64,000 nt of DNA from Nereocystis luetkeana. Its lineage: Eukaryota > Sar > Phaeophyceae > Laminariales > Laminariaceae. The notes beneath the pieces are model-generated. The model was not told the origin of the DNA and did no database searches. It saw only the letters and a list, made by a program, of their open reading frames with translations. Below are positions 22,895 to 35,067 of this stretch, piece by piece. The stretch covers positions 9,499,587 to 9,563,586 of the forward strand of contig JARUPZ010000017.1 in NCBI GenBank assembly GCA_031213475.1, in the 5' to 3' direction. Position numbers and translations under genes: made by a program. How positions within the stretch are numbered: position 1 is the stretch's first letter; every line of letters starts with the position of its first letter.

Positions 22895-23370
22895 TGATTC
22901 TTACTTGCTGCATGTGGCGCTAGCTTTGGCCACGAGCTCGTGGGCTTGATTGTTACCAGGTATCACATACGCATCGCTTTGTTTCAAATATCGCTCCTCC
23001 AGAATAGCAACGTTTGCGATCATCGACCCGAGTACGAATGAATTTCGAATGCAAGTACTTCGAATCGGTAATGGCCCGGCACATTGATTCTGCCTCGTAT
23101 GCGGTTCACGCGCTCGCCCTAGATCCACTTTTTCTCAGCAGTAGTAGACCTTCATTTGCCTTGCCGTGTTTGGACTCTGTTGGTGTTTTCACTTTTATCC
23201 CTGTTGTTATAGTTCGAGTACACTCTTCACAACCTCACCTCTTGATGATCATGAAGCAGCACCCCTCGCTATGGTAGATCCCAGCCGGATTTGAATGCTT
23301 GGGAAGGCCTTCCCGATGACCCTGTTGTGCGCGTCGCGTTCAGGGGGCTCAGAATCTATTCGGGTATATA
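22895..23370. repeat. Diverged dispersed repeat, copy 2
   Basis: Partner of 21895-22450, about 1 kb apart in direct orientation. On the minus strand this copy keeps a longer open frame (22901-23128) reading LPIRSTCIRNSFVLGSMIAN and LEERYLKQSDAYVIPGNN, and further up RDAHNRVIGKAFPSIQIRL, paralleling copy 1. A decayed protein-coding mobile element is plausible but unproven. Confidence 0.7.
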
Positions 23371-23483
23371 TTTGGTACATCCTTGACATGTGGTAGCACA
23401 GGCTTGCGTTGGTACTGATCCAACTACCCGGCTGGCCCAGTGCTACCACCTGTCAAGGGTGTACCAGCTAAACACCCGAATAA
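23357..23483. repeat. Imperfect hairpin, ~45-nt arms
   Basis: TATTCGGGTATATATTTGGTACATCCTTGACATGTGGTAGCAC on the left is mirrored by the reverse complement of GTGCTACCACCTGTCAAGGGTGTACCAGCTAAACACCCGAATA on the right, with about 30 bp between. A single-arm relative occurs near 19140. This could be a small inverted-repeat element. Confidence 0.75.
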
Positions 23484-23690
23484 CCTCGCTCCTACTGCTG
23501 ATGTCTAGGGCGCACCTCTTGAAGCACGTTTCAAACAACCTCCTTGTAGTGCAGCGCTCGACATACGTTATAGATCTGCACAAATGCCTTGTGTTGTTCG
23601 CCTACGTCACCTGTACAGGATGTTCCAAACAAAACACCCCAAATTATGTCTGCCACGAATTCGGTCTACCACACCATTAGGCTTTGTTTT

Positions 23691-24863
23691 ACTTCCATGG
23701 AAGCTTCTACGATCTTCCATGGGAGGAAAAAATACTTCCATGGAACTAAATCCAAGTTACATGGAATTTCGTGGAAACTGCTACGGAAGTGAAAATTATT
23801 TCCATAGATGTAGATAAATGCTTCCATGCGAGTTGATGAAAGTTTTGAAGGAGGCTACTATATTTTTCCAAGGAAGATTCCATCTACTTCAAGGAATCTT
23901 CCACCAACTCAAGGAAGTAAGCATGGAAACATAAATTATTTCTGGATTCACTTCCATGAAATCTAAGCTTACATCTAAGTCAATTAAAGCATCCACCAAT
24001 TCCATGGAAGTAAACATAGAAACCAATTTACTTCCTTGGAAGTTGGATTTAATCCACGAAAAATGTGTAAGCTTCCAGACTCAGCTCGCGGCAGGGGTTG
24101 CACTTATTAGCTCGGATTTGTTTATACCGGTTGCGCTGCTCAAGTGAGCACCTAGCGGATAATACTATGTGCTGACTAATATACATTGATTTGGAAGTAG
24201 CGCATGTTGGTCGGGTGCGCGAGCAAACTCCTTCGAAAATATTTTGGGTGAGATATCAAGCGCATCACGTGAAAAGCTCAACAAGTATGGCATTACCTCT
24301 ACCGTGGCAATGCCGTCCATAGAATCACCTTCCATGGAAACGTCCACCAACTTCCATGTTAGTGAATATGAAAGAAACTTCACTTATATAGGTTGGATTT
24401 ACTTCCATGAAAGTTGTATGAGCTTTCATGTAATCAACTTCCATGGAGTCAACATCCATGGAAACGCCCACCGTTGGGTAAGCTTCCACGGAATCACGTT
24501 CCATGAAAGCTTCCACCAATTTCCATGAAGTTCACTAATCCCCAAGTTTACTTCCATGGAAGCAGACCTCTACTCTACATCCATGGGAGCCTTCCATGGG
24601 AGTAGATCCATATCTACAGTAGTTCCATGGAAGCTTTCATTTACTCCCGCCTTCTTTCATCTACTTCCATCCCTCCCGGGCCTGATTCCACCGGGATCTG
24701 ATATCACCCAGACCTGATCCGACCCGGATATGATCCCATTTGGTGACAATTTCCCACCCACAAAGTGAATAAATAACATTAGCCCTCCCCAGGAGCCACC
24801 GTAGGCACACCATCCAGGACCTCATGTTGACATGTGTAATAGAAGCTTCCACCATCATCCATG
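23691..24863. repeat. Cluster of TTCCATGGAA palindromes
   Basis: The exact 10-bp palindrome occurs at 23693, 23736, 24000, 24330, 24552 and 24623, and about fifteen near-variants (TTCCATGAAA, TTCCATGGGA, TTCCACGGAA, TTCCTTGGAA) lie between. Recurrent contexts such as AGCTTCCACCAA, AAGTAAAC and GGATTTA suggest a degenerate array with irregular spacing of roughly 20-60 bp and gaps. Short frames with repeated FHG/FHE peptides are a side effect. Confidence 0.85.
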
Positions 24864-26560
24864 GAGAATTACTTGACACGCATGCCCCCCTCAGGCTCAG
24901 ACGTCCACTCGTTTGTTTCGCACTCAACCCTGAAACTTCGCACATGCCTCTCGTGCAATTCATGCCAGGTTTTAACAGAGGAGGTGAAAGTTATTGTTCC
25001 CGTTTTCGATATGTATAGACACCTGGGGCCCGAGAAGGCCCAATGCAGTATTTGAAAAAAACAAAACCCCCAGAAAATTTGGCGAACCCAAAAACAAACA
25101 ATCCATCCTCCGCGGCATATGGGAAAGCAAAGTGTGCGCGAAGGTTCAGGGTCTAACTATAAAAAACGGCGTGATTCCCTGGTCTCAAAAACATTTCTGA
25201 CGGAGTCCCTGCACCAGCTACAGTAGTAGGGCATTTGAAGTCTGGTGTGCGTCTGGAAAACAACCAAAAGTGGCCAAAAGTAACTCAACGATCGTTTCTT
25301 CACGGCATAATATATAAGTATACCTCTTTCGTATGTCGACCCATGTTTTCGTAGATTCTAGCGATTTCGTGTTTGCACTGCTGATGCGCGCAGTTCAGCA
25401 ACACTTCGGCACCCTTCGGAGCTCGGCTCGATCAACGCGTAACACTTCCTGAGTCGCACATGGTGCGTGGAAGAGTATCGTCGCTAACAGTCCCAACCTC
25501 TGCCAGCTACACCCGTGTCCGAACACTTTTATGAGGTGCTTGCCTATGGCGATCTCGAAACCGACGATGCCACGCTCCTTTGAAAACATTCGTCTCGTTT
25601 CCAAATTGGGCTACGTTCTCCGGTGCCGCGGTTTCATCAAACGTATCAGCCGTGAACGTGTCGATTTTGCTGCGCGTGAATACACCTGTCGAGAAACCTG
25701 ACCGGGCGCCAGTGGCCAAACGCCCTTAATGGGCGCCCCTTGATACAGGCGGGGCCGGCACGTTGTAAGATAACCAAGTGTGTCGCAGGTTCTGGGCGGC
25801 CGGCCTCCGCTGCGCGAGGGGTCGGTTGGTTCATGAGGACCGATTGGAAAGTGCTCCGAGTAGATGGCGAACCACGAAGCAGGTGAGCGATGATGCACAT
25901 TACTCGGCTCTTCTATAGGACAGTCTACGGGATGTCCCGCGGGATACGTCCTCCCAGGAACTGTCATTTTATGAGATGTCATGTACATCATCCCGGGCGG
26001 AGGGGAAGCCGCGGAGATCATAACCGGAAGGAGGGTAAAAGTGGTTAAAAATCGGGCGGCTGCACAGGCGCAGGAACGATGTCGCATCCGAGTAAAGACG
26101 CATCAGGGAAGTAAGTGCGGAATACCCAAAACGGCACTGCGGAAAGGTTGTATCAGCTCGCGAACTCGAGCAACCCAGGTCTGCAAATACACCTCTGCAC
26201 ACTCTTGGTGCACCCTGCTTTTCGCGTGGCCGTTTTCGGTTTGGGGGGAGGGTGGAATATATCTATATACATGTACATACATATGTTCAACCCTACCCTT
26301 CGACCGTTAATCTAGCCCTTCTCTGAACCCCCTACGTCGAACACGCACCACTTCATGCAAACCGCCTACGAGCGCGACATCTGGCGCCAGAACATATTCG
26401 TCACCCGCCACCACTGACACCACAACTCGAAACACACGAAACCTTTTCTAAAACAGGGGTATCATCCGGCATCCTAAAATACCACAATCTCGCACTAAAT
26501 ATCGCCGTGTCTCATGGGTAGTCGAAAGGACCGCTCAGCAAGCGCAGAGAGAGAAAACAA
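24864..26560. other. No gene recognised
   Basis: Minus-strand frames at 25611-26087 (158 codons) and 25507-25719 look faintly protein-like, overlap in different frames and match no known family. No repeat was identified. Confidence 0.4.
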
Positions 26561-27400
26561 TTATGTATCAGATGCTCCCCGCTCTATGGCTCGCCAGCTC
26601 TGGTCGAACGGAACATCGACACTATTTGTGAGGTCAGAGGTGGACGTTCTTCCGGGGGCCGTGATGCGGTCGAGGTTGCACTGTTGAGCGCGAAAAACTA
26701 CGTTCACTGACGAGACTCCTCGACTCAGAATATAGCGAACTACGCTTCGACCCGATACATAGTCTTTTTTATGCCTCGCCCACACGATTGGGTACCGAGT
26801 CCACCATTTGCAACGCTTCCCGACGTCAGTTGTTGGGTGACGGTGGGGAATGCTTGGTATAGATTCTGTTGCGTGTAGCTTTCGAAATACTTATGCTAGC
26901 TCTAACGTAGCATGCATCTCGCGCTGATATGTAGTGCTTATGAACACCTTCGGCAAGGAGTGCTCTCAAATCGATGACTCACTCCGGGGCATAACAAGCG
27001 CGAAGGAGAAGCTTATACGTCGAACCAAATCCGGAGCATATCCGTTTAGGCTTGTTTAACGAATTGATTAAACGCGGTGGAAGGCAGGGTAGTGAGGTAC
27101 TCTATTTTGCAGTGATTGAGAGTCGCATCATGCTTTACGGTGACGACGTGTGCGATTTGGAACAAACCAGCTGCAGCATCCACGACGGACTGGTGGGATG
27201 AAGTAAAACGGCGTCGCTCGGTCGTCTGCGACCGCCAGGCGACCAAGACGCTCGGCGGAGGGGGTCATGTCCACTACTGATGGAACTCCCTTTTTCGCTA
27301 AAGACAATGGTCATGTCGAGGAGGTCGGCTCCCGCGAGCTACTCCTTGGGAGAGCCGGAAACTAGGCCTGACCCGCTGCCGCCGCAGTTGGGAACGTTTC
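26561..27400 (-). other. Coding-like minus-strand patches, unassigned
   Basis: Two minus frames, 27046-27246 (FTSSHQSVVDAAAGLFQIAH) and 26561-26785 (YVSGRSVVRYILSRGVSSVN), have balanced amino-acid composition, but a stop-rich gap separates them. No domain is recognised. They may be remnants of one protein or chance frames. Confidence 0.2.
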
Positions 27401-27407
27401 CCTAAGA

Positions 27408-27783
27408 GTGCCCGCGCTGGTCCGAGCACCTGACCGAAGGATAACCTTCCACCGTACATATGAACGGTCGACCACCCACACGCCCATCACCTCCACCAAC
27501 CCTGCCTTCACCGCCGCTGCTGCTGCCAGAGCCACCTCGTCGATGGCCGCGTCCACCGCTGTTGCCGGTAAGGCCGTCTCCCGCGGTCGATCCCGGGGCC
27601 TCCTCTGGTCGCCGCAGGAACTCGAGCGCCCTTCAGTGGCGTCCCCCGCCGGGTCAGCCGATAGACCTTGTATCGGATGGAGACATGCGCAACCCTAAAT
27701 GTGTCGAAGAGGGTGTAGATCATTTTCGGCGTTCTCCTGGTAAGCTCCCGCCCCTGATGGGCCGAAACGATGCGAACGTATAA
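27408..27783 (+). pseudogene. Possible SANT/MYB-like transposon-associated fragment
   Basis: An alanine/threonine-rich lead is followed by SRGRSRGLLWSPQELERPS. The W-(S/T)-x-x-E-L core resembles the start of a SANT/MYB-like helix of the kind found in proteins encoded by Harbinger-type and related elements. A second frame continues (27460-27783) with CVEEGVDHFRRSPGK. The domain's other two tryptophan-bearing helices are not seen. I regard this as a weak call. Confidence 0.3.
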
Positions 27784-28206
27784 CTAGCAGCGGAAAAATA
27801 AAATTAAGAGGCTCTTCGCCGTTGACCCAACCTCCGCCACCAACTTCGATACGAATTCACGACGGGTAACGTTTGTCATGGAGGCCACGCTGGCGTGAAG
27901 GAAGGCGACAACCTGTTCATGGACTAAACGGGAAATAGCGGAGTAGCAGGTGGACGGAGCTAAGTGATCGAGGTCATCGGTGCCGATTAAACCGGAGTCG
28001 GCGCAGGATGGCCCACCGAGTCGAACGTCGGCGATGCAAAGCCCGAAGGGGTAGGAGCCTCAGAACTTGAAGCAAGAGGGATAAAATATTCCCGGAAGGG
28101 TTCAACGCATTATACGGTAAATGTAGCACCTAAACTCAGATGCGACTCCTCTTCTGAGGAGCTCTATACCTCACCCAACAGCTGACTGCGAGTAATACAG
28201 TGCAGG

Positions 28207-29085
28207 CTAAGCAAGTTGTACGTACGCTCCCATGGCCATGCATCTAACAAACAGCGCTGTGAAGTACAGATCGAATCCATGTTTGATGGATAGCTCCTCA
28301 GTTGTTGAGGAGCGTCGTCGTTGAGAAATGTATGGGCTAAAAGTGCAATCGCTACCGCAGCAGGGTTCGTGCGCTGCATAGGTATAAACAGCACAAGCCG
28401 CATAATCCCATGTGGGACCCGAAGTAGCCGATGTATTATCGTCAAGACAGGCAAATGTCCTCGACGAGACGGAAGTGGGAAAGGACATAAAATAACCACT
28501 TGGCGTAGCGGCAAAGGGAGTAGGTACTATTACAACCGCATACCTGTCTACGACCCAGAAGCCGCCCTCCCTTCCGCGTTTGGCGACGGGCTTTGTCCTC
28601 GGCCGGTAGTATTAAAGGGCTACTGCGGATCGCGCGTTAAACGTGATCGTGGGCTCTGGTCGGTCGAGAGCCTCTGCCAATCGGGCAACCATTTCCCGGA
28701 GGGCCTCCAGCTTGCCTATCGGGTCCTGCTGATACACTACTACCGAGGACAAGACCAAAGTCGCGGTCACGGGCAATACTTCATCCGCCTCAGTGATGGT
28801 CTCCTGAGCGCTGCTGCCATCCAGCTTGCGGTGGCGAACGATGGCCTGCATCACTTGAAGGTATGCGTGAATAAGGCTTGTGCTTGCCCCGCCGAGTAAG
28901 CGCATCAAGCCGGAGCTGGGGGGTTTCTCCCTCTCATGCCGGGTGGAGACATTGGCAAGGTGAGGAGGAAGCGGCAGAGGCGGTGGCCGTGGCTGCTTGG
29001 CAGTGGTTGCTTCGCGACGGTGTACTGCTCGGCTGGTAGCTGCTGTTCCATGGGCGCGTGCTACGATAGGTGTAGCATTGTTGGC
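28207..29085 (-). pseudogene. Long minus frame with one stop, function unknown
   Basis: One minus-strand frame runs from about 29085 to 28207 with a single TAA (28612-28614). The N-terminal part is proline/arginine/threonine-rich (PRPPPLPLPPHLANVS). A helix-rich block follows (LMRLLGGASTSLIHAYLQVM, LEALREMVARLAEALDRPEP), then after the stop a less regular tail. The helical block has a protein-like amphipathic pattern. I do not recognise a family; a Gag-like or capsid-like element protein is one possibility. No start codon context or intron evidence decides whether it was ever a host gene. Confidence 0.35.
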
Positions 29086-29860
29086 TAATCATTTCTCACT
29101 GCCAGGAATCTTTAACCGAAGAATATTGTAGGAACACCGTGTTATCCGCTGTATATCTAGGCCATCGGGTTGTACTTTGCTTTTTTTCGAAGTGAAGGTT
29201 TCGGTGAGGTATGTACAGTGGCTCCTCAGCTATAATCACGTCAGAAGACCGAGACAAACGTACGTGCGTCGCTTTCGTACCACGTGCCCATGCTCGGGTA
29301 CGACGAAGAATGCACCACCGCCGGGGCTGCAGATCCGTGGCAAGTAGCGGCCGGCCTCCGGCCTAGGGAGTCCCCATCTATGTGGAAGTTTGAAGTCCAG
29401 ACGGCTGGGCTCGCCAGGGCCGCTTTAGGGCTGAAGTGAGCTCCTCTCGTTGTCATATTTGCAGAGGCGGTAAGGGAACTGCTCCGAGCCCGTTATACCC
29501 CTGTGGGTGTGGACAGCAGGCACAAGAGTAGCAGACGCAGGAGTAGTAAGTGCAGGGTCAGCACAGGCCTTGGAGGTGGTAGGGCCAGGCAGTGCCTGCG
29601 AAAGCAGCAGGGATGAAACAGCAGTGCTGTGTTTTCCGGCAAGCGCACTGGCCACGGCACGCGCAATGTGGCGGGCACTGAGAGCAGACCGCAAAATAGA
29701 TATCGGAGATCTTGTAGCATCAACAGCAGCAGCTGCGACATCAATCGTAGCCTCGTGGGTCGCAGTGCCGGTATCGCGACGCCTGAAGTCAGATGCAGTA
29801 TTTTAGTTGGGGCCGAGTTCGGAAACTGGGCCGCAATAAGTCAACCGCCAATCGAGCATT

Positions 29861-30583
29861 CTATATAGGGGGTCCATCCCAGACATCAGCAAGTCCGGAG
29901 TTGTCGTCATCAGGCAGAACTTGACGTGCCGCGCGCGAGACGGGCGCAACAGCTGTGATAAGCATAACGGACGCCTGATCAGGTTGGCCGTGATATGCTG
30001 AATTTAGAGACGGCAAACCGGGCTGTATTCGATCGGGCTCGCCGATATGTGCAGAGGGCAGAGCGTTCGACGAACCGGTTGGGGCGTTCGACACCAACCG
30101 CAGGTGCTCCTGCTCGCGTAGATAACTGGTCGTGATGACCGGTAAAAGGCGTTCAACTTGGTGCCAGTGAACCTCGAACGGAAGGGGAACCGCGACCGCT
30201 GTCACTGAGTCGTGGGGGGCGACCAGCAGGAGGGTACCCGTAGGTCCCGCTGCCGTGGTCGTCGGAAGGGACAGAACCCTCGCTCCTGCCAGAAGCCACT
30301 CGGCACCGAAAGGAAAGGCGCGCAACAAACAAAAGGAAAGGCGGAAGAGAACGATACTACTTCGTAAAGAAGTCAAGCTCAAAGCCGTCCGAAGGCAAGT
30401 GTTAAGATTTGTCTTCAGACATAATACGTATCCCCTTCTACTGTAGGTGTGCCTACTAAACACGTCGCTGGTTGCCGCACATGTAGAGTGCGCGTGGTGA
30501 ATAGAGTTTTTCGTTGAGCTATGGTTTCGCTCCGATGAAAGTCTTAAGAGAAGATATCCGGCTCTTGCCTCGGCCTGCCTCAT
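29861..30583 (-). CDS. Hypothetical 240-codon open frame
   Basis: An uninterrupted minus frame of 240 codons from an ATG at 30583. The first 60 residues are serine/arginine-rich. A central stretch (TGTLLLVAPHDSVTAVAVPL) is hydrophobic, and the tail is acidic (LPDDDNSGLADVWDGPP). No conserved domain, signal peptide or repeat partner is recognised. A few chance frames of this size are expected in 64 kb of moderately GC-rich DNA, so this may not be a gene. Confidence 0.2.
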   Translation of the reverse strand: MRQAEARAGYLLLRLSSERNHSSTKNSIHHAHSTCAATSDVFSRHTYSRRGYVLCLKTNLNTCLRTALSLTSLRSSIVLFRLSFCLLRAFPFGAEWLLAGARVLSLPTTTAAGPTGTLLLVAPHDSVTAVAVPLPFEVHWHQVERLLPVITTSYLREQEHLRLVSNAPTGSSNALPSAHIGEPDRIQPGLPSLNSAYHGQPDQASVMLITAVAPVSRAARQVLPDDDNSGLADVWDGPPI

Positions 30584-30988
30584 ATACCCAAGGATTTTTC
30601 ATTTAAATAACGCCATCATTTCCCTTATTCCTGATCCTGGGTTTTACAGGCCTTGCAAGGCAATACCGGGCACGAAAACAATATAAGGTGGCACCGTGGG
30701 AGGCATTTGGGTCGGTGTGCAGGGCGTACTTGTGCACTGCCGTCGCTCGGGAATATTGTCGTCAGTGGCGTAATACGGTGGTATTTTACAGCGGGACAGC
30801 GGGACAGCGGGACACTTGGGTTGTGATATCATTCGGTCTGCCCACGTCGTTCCTCCCAGGTGTTGCTCTAAGACTAACATCACCTGGGGCGCTCGTAAAT
30901 TTTACAACTGGCACTTGCCGGGTGCGACGATGACCCATTGTTGTACGTGCACTTGTTGAAATGTTGAAAACAAACCAAAAACGTCCCA

Positions 30989-31099
30989 CTATTACAGGGG
31001 GGCATAATAAGTAGAACCAAATATTGTTCGTAAAAATAGCGAAATACATAGGTTTTTGTTTTACCGTAGGTTCTATTTAATAGGGGCCCTCGTAGTAGA
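30989..31099. mobile_element. MITE family B (Tc1/mariner-like), diverged copy
   Basis: Left end CTATTACAGGGGGGCATAAT and right end TTAATAGGGGCCCTCGTAGT are inverted relatives. The interior keeps AGAACCAAATATTGTTCGTA and CCGTAGGTTCTA, as in the better copies at 41.7 and 43.0 kb. Non-coding. Confidence 0.75.
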
Positions 31100-32178
31100 G
31101 GCCAGCAACGTACCAGTAGCGAATGCGCGCTGTTTCTCTAATTGTGACGAGCAAAGTTGCAATATATATCAAGAATACAAAATCTTCATAGAACAAAACC
31201 GTGGTCAGCACCGGGTACCTATTTACCGTTGCGCTGCTGGTCTGTTAATAGGCATAGCAGTAGGGTGTTCGGGCCAGAGGCGCCCATCCCCACAGTCTTC
31301 CAATAACGCAATCCTGGTGTGTTAATATATAGCAGACGTTATTCACTGTCTTGTGGCCCGCGTTTGGTTCAAATGTTGTTGCAAAACGGGTCGCTAGAAA
31401 GAAAAAAAAAACTGAAACGTTACGTACCTTAGACTCTGACTGTAGGAGAGTGTTCCACAGAAAAAGTCCAACAGACGAAACCAACTCAATAAACGCTACG
31501 AAATTACGACTCAGTAGAAAATTATTGGTATCTCTATCGGTCCTGCCGAAAGTCCATGGCATGTGAAAACGTAAAATGTGACGTGTAACAGAGTCGGTTG
31601 CAGCATTTTACCGCGTATGTGCGCGCCTGCCTCGCTTGTTGGGATGATACACGGTCGGCGCAATGGTCCAGTGGCGAATTGTTGGAACTTCAATCAAGCA
31701 CCCACACACACACATTTTGACTAGGTTGTCCCAAAGCACGTGGATGCGGTTTCTAAGGGTTTCGTTGCCGCCTATTGCTGTACATGCTGCAACGGCGTAC
31801 CGATAACCAAAAACAGGCCAGGCGTATACGAAATCGATCTGTTTTACTGCCGTGCCATTACCCCGTCCAATCACTGCCTGTTTGTCGCCGCCCACCCTCA
31901 CCCTTCTCCCGCGGCCCTTCCGTCGACTCCCCACCTCTTTTACAAAGACCGAATCGCCTAGTCGGACCGTGGAGGCGTTCTGCGGCAAAGGTTGATACTA
32001 AAAGTTATGAGGCTCCCCGCTGAAGGAGCTCCATACCTCAGGTGCCCGAAAACTGATTTCAGCAAACATCAGTTAACTTCCCGATGAATAACCCCCATGG
32101 CCCAAGTATACAAAAACGTCATTTTTCGAAACAAGATTGGCATTCCAATGATTAATCCCGTCATTTGGAAAAACAGTT
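31100..32178. other. No gene recognised
   Basis: Anonymous sequence. A minus frame at 31608-31988 (126 codons) has no recognisable domain. AAGGAGCTCCATACCTCAGG near 32022 resembles GAGGAGCTCTATACCTCACC near 28156, a possible short dispersed repeat. Confidence 0.45.
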
Positions 32179-32289
32179 TACTACGGGGGGGCATAGTTAA
32201 TAGGACCTACGGTGTACGTAAAAAAATATTTATTTGACCATTTTTACCAACAATATTTGGTGCTATTAACGATGGTCCCCCGTAATAGA
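32179..32289. mobile_element. MITE family B copy
   Basis: Ends TACTACGGGGGGGCATAGTT and ACGATGGTCCCCCGTAATAG, about 110 bp apart, with the family interior (AGGACCTACGGTGTACGT and ACCAACAATATTTGGTGCTA). Non-coding. Confidence 0.9.
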
Positions 32290-32645
32290 GGAATATATGC
32301 TACTTCTATCGTAGAACGCGTCCGGGTGTTACTGCCTTCCGACCGGCTAGTGGAATCGGAACGGCTGCTAAGAAGAGCAGTCTCGCCACGCCGAGCGTAC
32401 TTGAATGTGTCCAGTACGAGCGGGAACACCGCAAGGGCGGCACAGGCCCCCTTTCCAACTGGCCACAGCGTCGGAGACCATGCCATGCGTACTTTACGCT
32501 GAGGAAACTTTTGCCGAGCTGAAAATCGACCCAACGTCAGCACAACCCTTACACTTATCCCATGCGTTGAGGACACTTCGTGTGGTGTTCTCCAGCTTGA
32601 TGAGGTGTCCTCAGCTCAGGAATGTTCTCGATTTTGTGCGCAGGA

Positions 32646-32662
32646 GGGGGGGGGGGGGGGGG
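32646..32662. repeat. Poly-G run
   Basis: Seventeen consecutive G on the plus strand. Confidence 0.95.
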
Positions 32663-32684
32663 TATATTTGCCGGTGAATTCATG

Positions 32685-32890
32685 ACAGCGCAAATAAGCG
32701 GACGAGCTTTTGGCAGCTAGACCGTGAGAAATGTCTTTCGCTTATTGCGTACTAAATATTGTATGTGGCGTAAAGCTTGTCGGGCAGTGTGTTCCTGTGG
32801 GGTCGACTATTCCTCGACCAGTGCCCCATCATGGGCGCAGCTCGAGGATCGCTGGTACCCGGATGTATTGTGAGATCGGCGCCACTTGAG
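32685..32890 (+). repeat. Direct repeat pair, copy 1
   Basis: Shares AAATAAGCGGACGAGCTTTT, CTAGACCGTGAG and TACCCGGATGTATTGTGAGATC with copy 2 at 33417-33610, about 730 bp away. Function unknown. Confidence 0.65.
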
Positions 32891-33416
32891 CACGCGCGCC
32901 CGGCGCGCTCTTGCCCCTCCCGCTTGACGTGCTTGCCCCTTTCAGCTACTCGGGTACATTCTGTCAGGCGGTAAGCTTTAATTCGATCGTCAGGATGTGT
33001 TGAAGCTCATCGGCTAAGGTTGTGTCGCATTTTGCGTGTAATGTATCATCAATCATATCTGGTAAGAGACATTTACGAGTAAAGTCTAGCTTGGATTCGT
33101 TCGCTGCTCCTTCACTGTGACGGCTACCTCTACCGTAGCGACTGCACTGCATTGGTACGGCACGAGCGTCGCCGCCGGCATCATCGAGTTTAGTTATAGC
33201 CAAAATGGCGTGAAGTGGGGATATCAAGAGATCGTGCTTGAACGAGCATCTGGCCCTACTATTAATACGTTGAACTGCAGCTGCGGTATCCCCCGCACAC
33301 ACTCAGACGTTTGTACCGGCACTTGGATCCGTCCTTGCTGGCAGCTACATCGAGGTAACACACAGATTCCACAAACCAATCCAACAGGGGGGGGGTTACC
33401 TACCCGCGACGCTACA

Positions 33417-33610
33417 AGTAAGCAAACAAGCGGACAGGCTTTCAGTCCCTAAACCGTGAGGTACTTCGCTCGCATTCGCCTCTAAATTTATCGATGCACA
33501 CCATTCAAGCGACGTGTTGCTACCGCATCAACGTTGCCCTGACCAGTACACAGTCACGGTTACAGCCCGAGGAGCGCCGTTACCCGAATGTACTGTGAGA
33601 TCATGGTGCA
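33417..33610 (+). repeat. Direct repeat pair, copy 2
   Basis: Counterpart of 32685-32890, with AACAAGCGGACAGGCTTTCA, CTAAACCGTGAG and TACCCGAATGTACTGTGAGATC. Confidence 0.65.
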
Positions 33611-35067
33611 ACGTAAGCGCTCGCGCGTTTTCGCGCATCTCCCTTAACACCATTGCCCCCCTCTACATAAACCCGGTCCATTCCAACTTACTCCACTCGT
33701 CATACAAATTCTCTCGAAAAGTAGGCGAGCTGCCAAAACCGCGACCTCCCTTCTCGGCGCCTTTATATGGGACGCACATTGGCGTACGCGGCGCTTCTTT
33801 AATTTCTCCCGAGGTGCTCGGAACGCGAAAAGTCGGTAGAAAAATCACTTTCCATGGGACCCCCTCCAACAGCTATGAAAAATGGCCACGCGTCTGTTAA
33901 AAACCGCCTCGGTTTTTTCCCCCGACAACGACCAACACTAGAAGAAACCGATCAGCAAGAACCATTAAGAGCCACGCAAAAATCAAATGTTCCACTGTTT
34001 TAATATCAAACGGAGCTAATCACCGTAACAAGTTTTTTGTTCTATCACAAAACAACCGCCCAAGGGTGACGGGGACGGGATGAGGGAGAGGCTGTCTTGA
34101 ACCACATCGCGAAACGACAAACGTCGCGAACCCGACAAACACAAACCCAAAACCAACTCACAAACACACACGCTTTAACTGCACTTGTCAACTCACTCAC
34201 CAAAAGACACACCGGACAGCACTCAGACGCACCAAGAACGTACAAGAAAAAAGGGAAAAGACATTCGGTTCCCGCGTCCGTCTGACGCGCTAGGTGGTGC
34301 CGGATTTATAGGTCCTGGTAGGCGCGGCGCTACTTCGATGCGACCTGAAGCAGCCATTCACCATCCATCCCAACCCCTAGCCCCTTCAACACGACAAGTA
34401 CAGCAAGGCCAACAAAACAGATTACAAACTTCATGACTAAAAGAACGAACTTCCTTTTTTCGATACGAATGATAAACAGCGGAACAAAGTGTAAAGCCTT
34501 TGACCCATAAATTGGAGTGCCCCCCCCCCCCCCTTCACTCCCCCCCCCCCATGAACCAGGGAACCAAGGCAAGAAAAATAGGGGAAGAGGCTTGAGACCA
34601 CGTTTCGGGGACCCATTTTTGCTATCGTGGCATATACACACGAAGCTCCACGCCCCTTGCTTTACGCACGTACAACACACACCTTGCCGATCGTAAAGGA
34701 CGCCAGACACGCTCTTATCAACTGAGACCATGGAGAAAATCTGCAACAGAAAAAAACAAACCAACTAAAGAGAAACCGAAAACGCACGCACGCACACACG
34801 CACCAACATGAAAAACGAACAAGGCCGGAATACGAAACCGCGCTCGTCGTACACCCCCCCCCCCCCCCGGCCCCAAGAATGAAAGCCCCGGGCTCCCCTG
34901 AAGCCCTGAAACGGAGTTATCCACTGCAGGAAGCACTCATACCAAACTGTCCCCTCCACCCGGGCGTCGCTTCGCTGAAAATCTCAAAACCTACCGAACG
35001 TGGGACGTCGGAGTCATCGTGAGACTTGCTCCGTTACCACAGCCACGGGGGAGGGGGGGGGGGGGGC
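33611..35067. other. Downstream flank of the MYB gene, no further gene seen
   Basis: This stretch lies 3' of the MYB gene (minus strand) and presumably holds its 3' UTR in the part next to 35067. It carries C/G homopolymer runs near 34518-34532, 34540-34549 and 34853-34868. No poly(A) signal can be fixed. Confidence 0.45.

Noticed and set aside
23691-24863. CRISPR-like array of palindromes
   Set aside because: Irregular spacing, variable motif, no cas genes and eukaryotic context.
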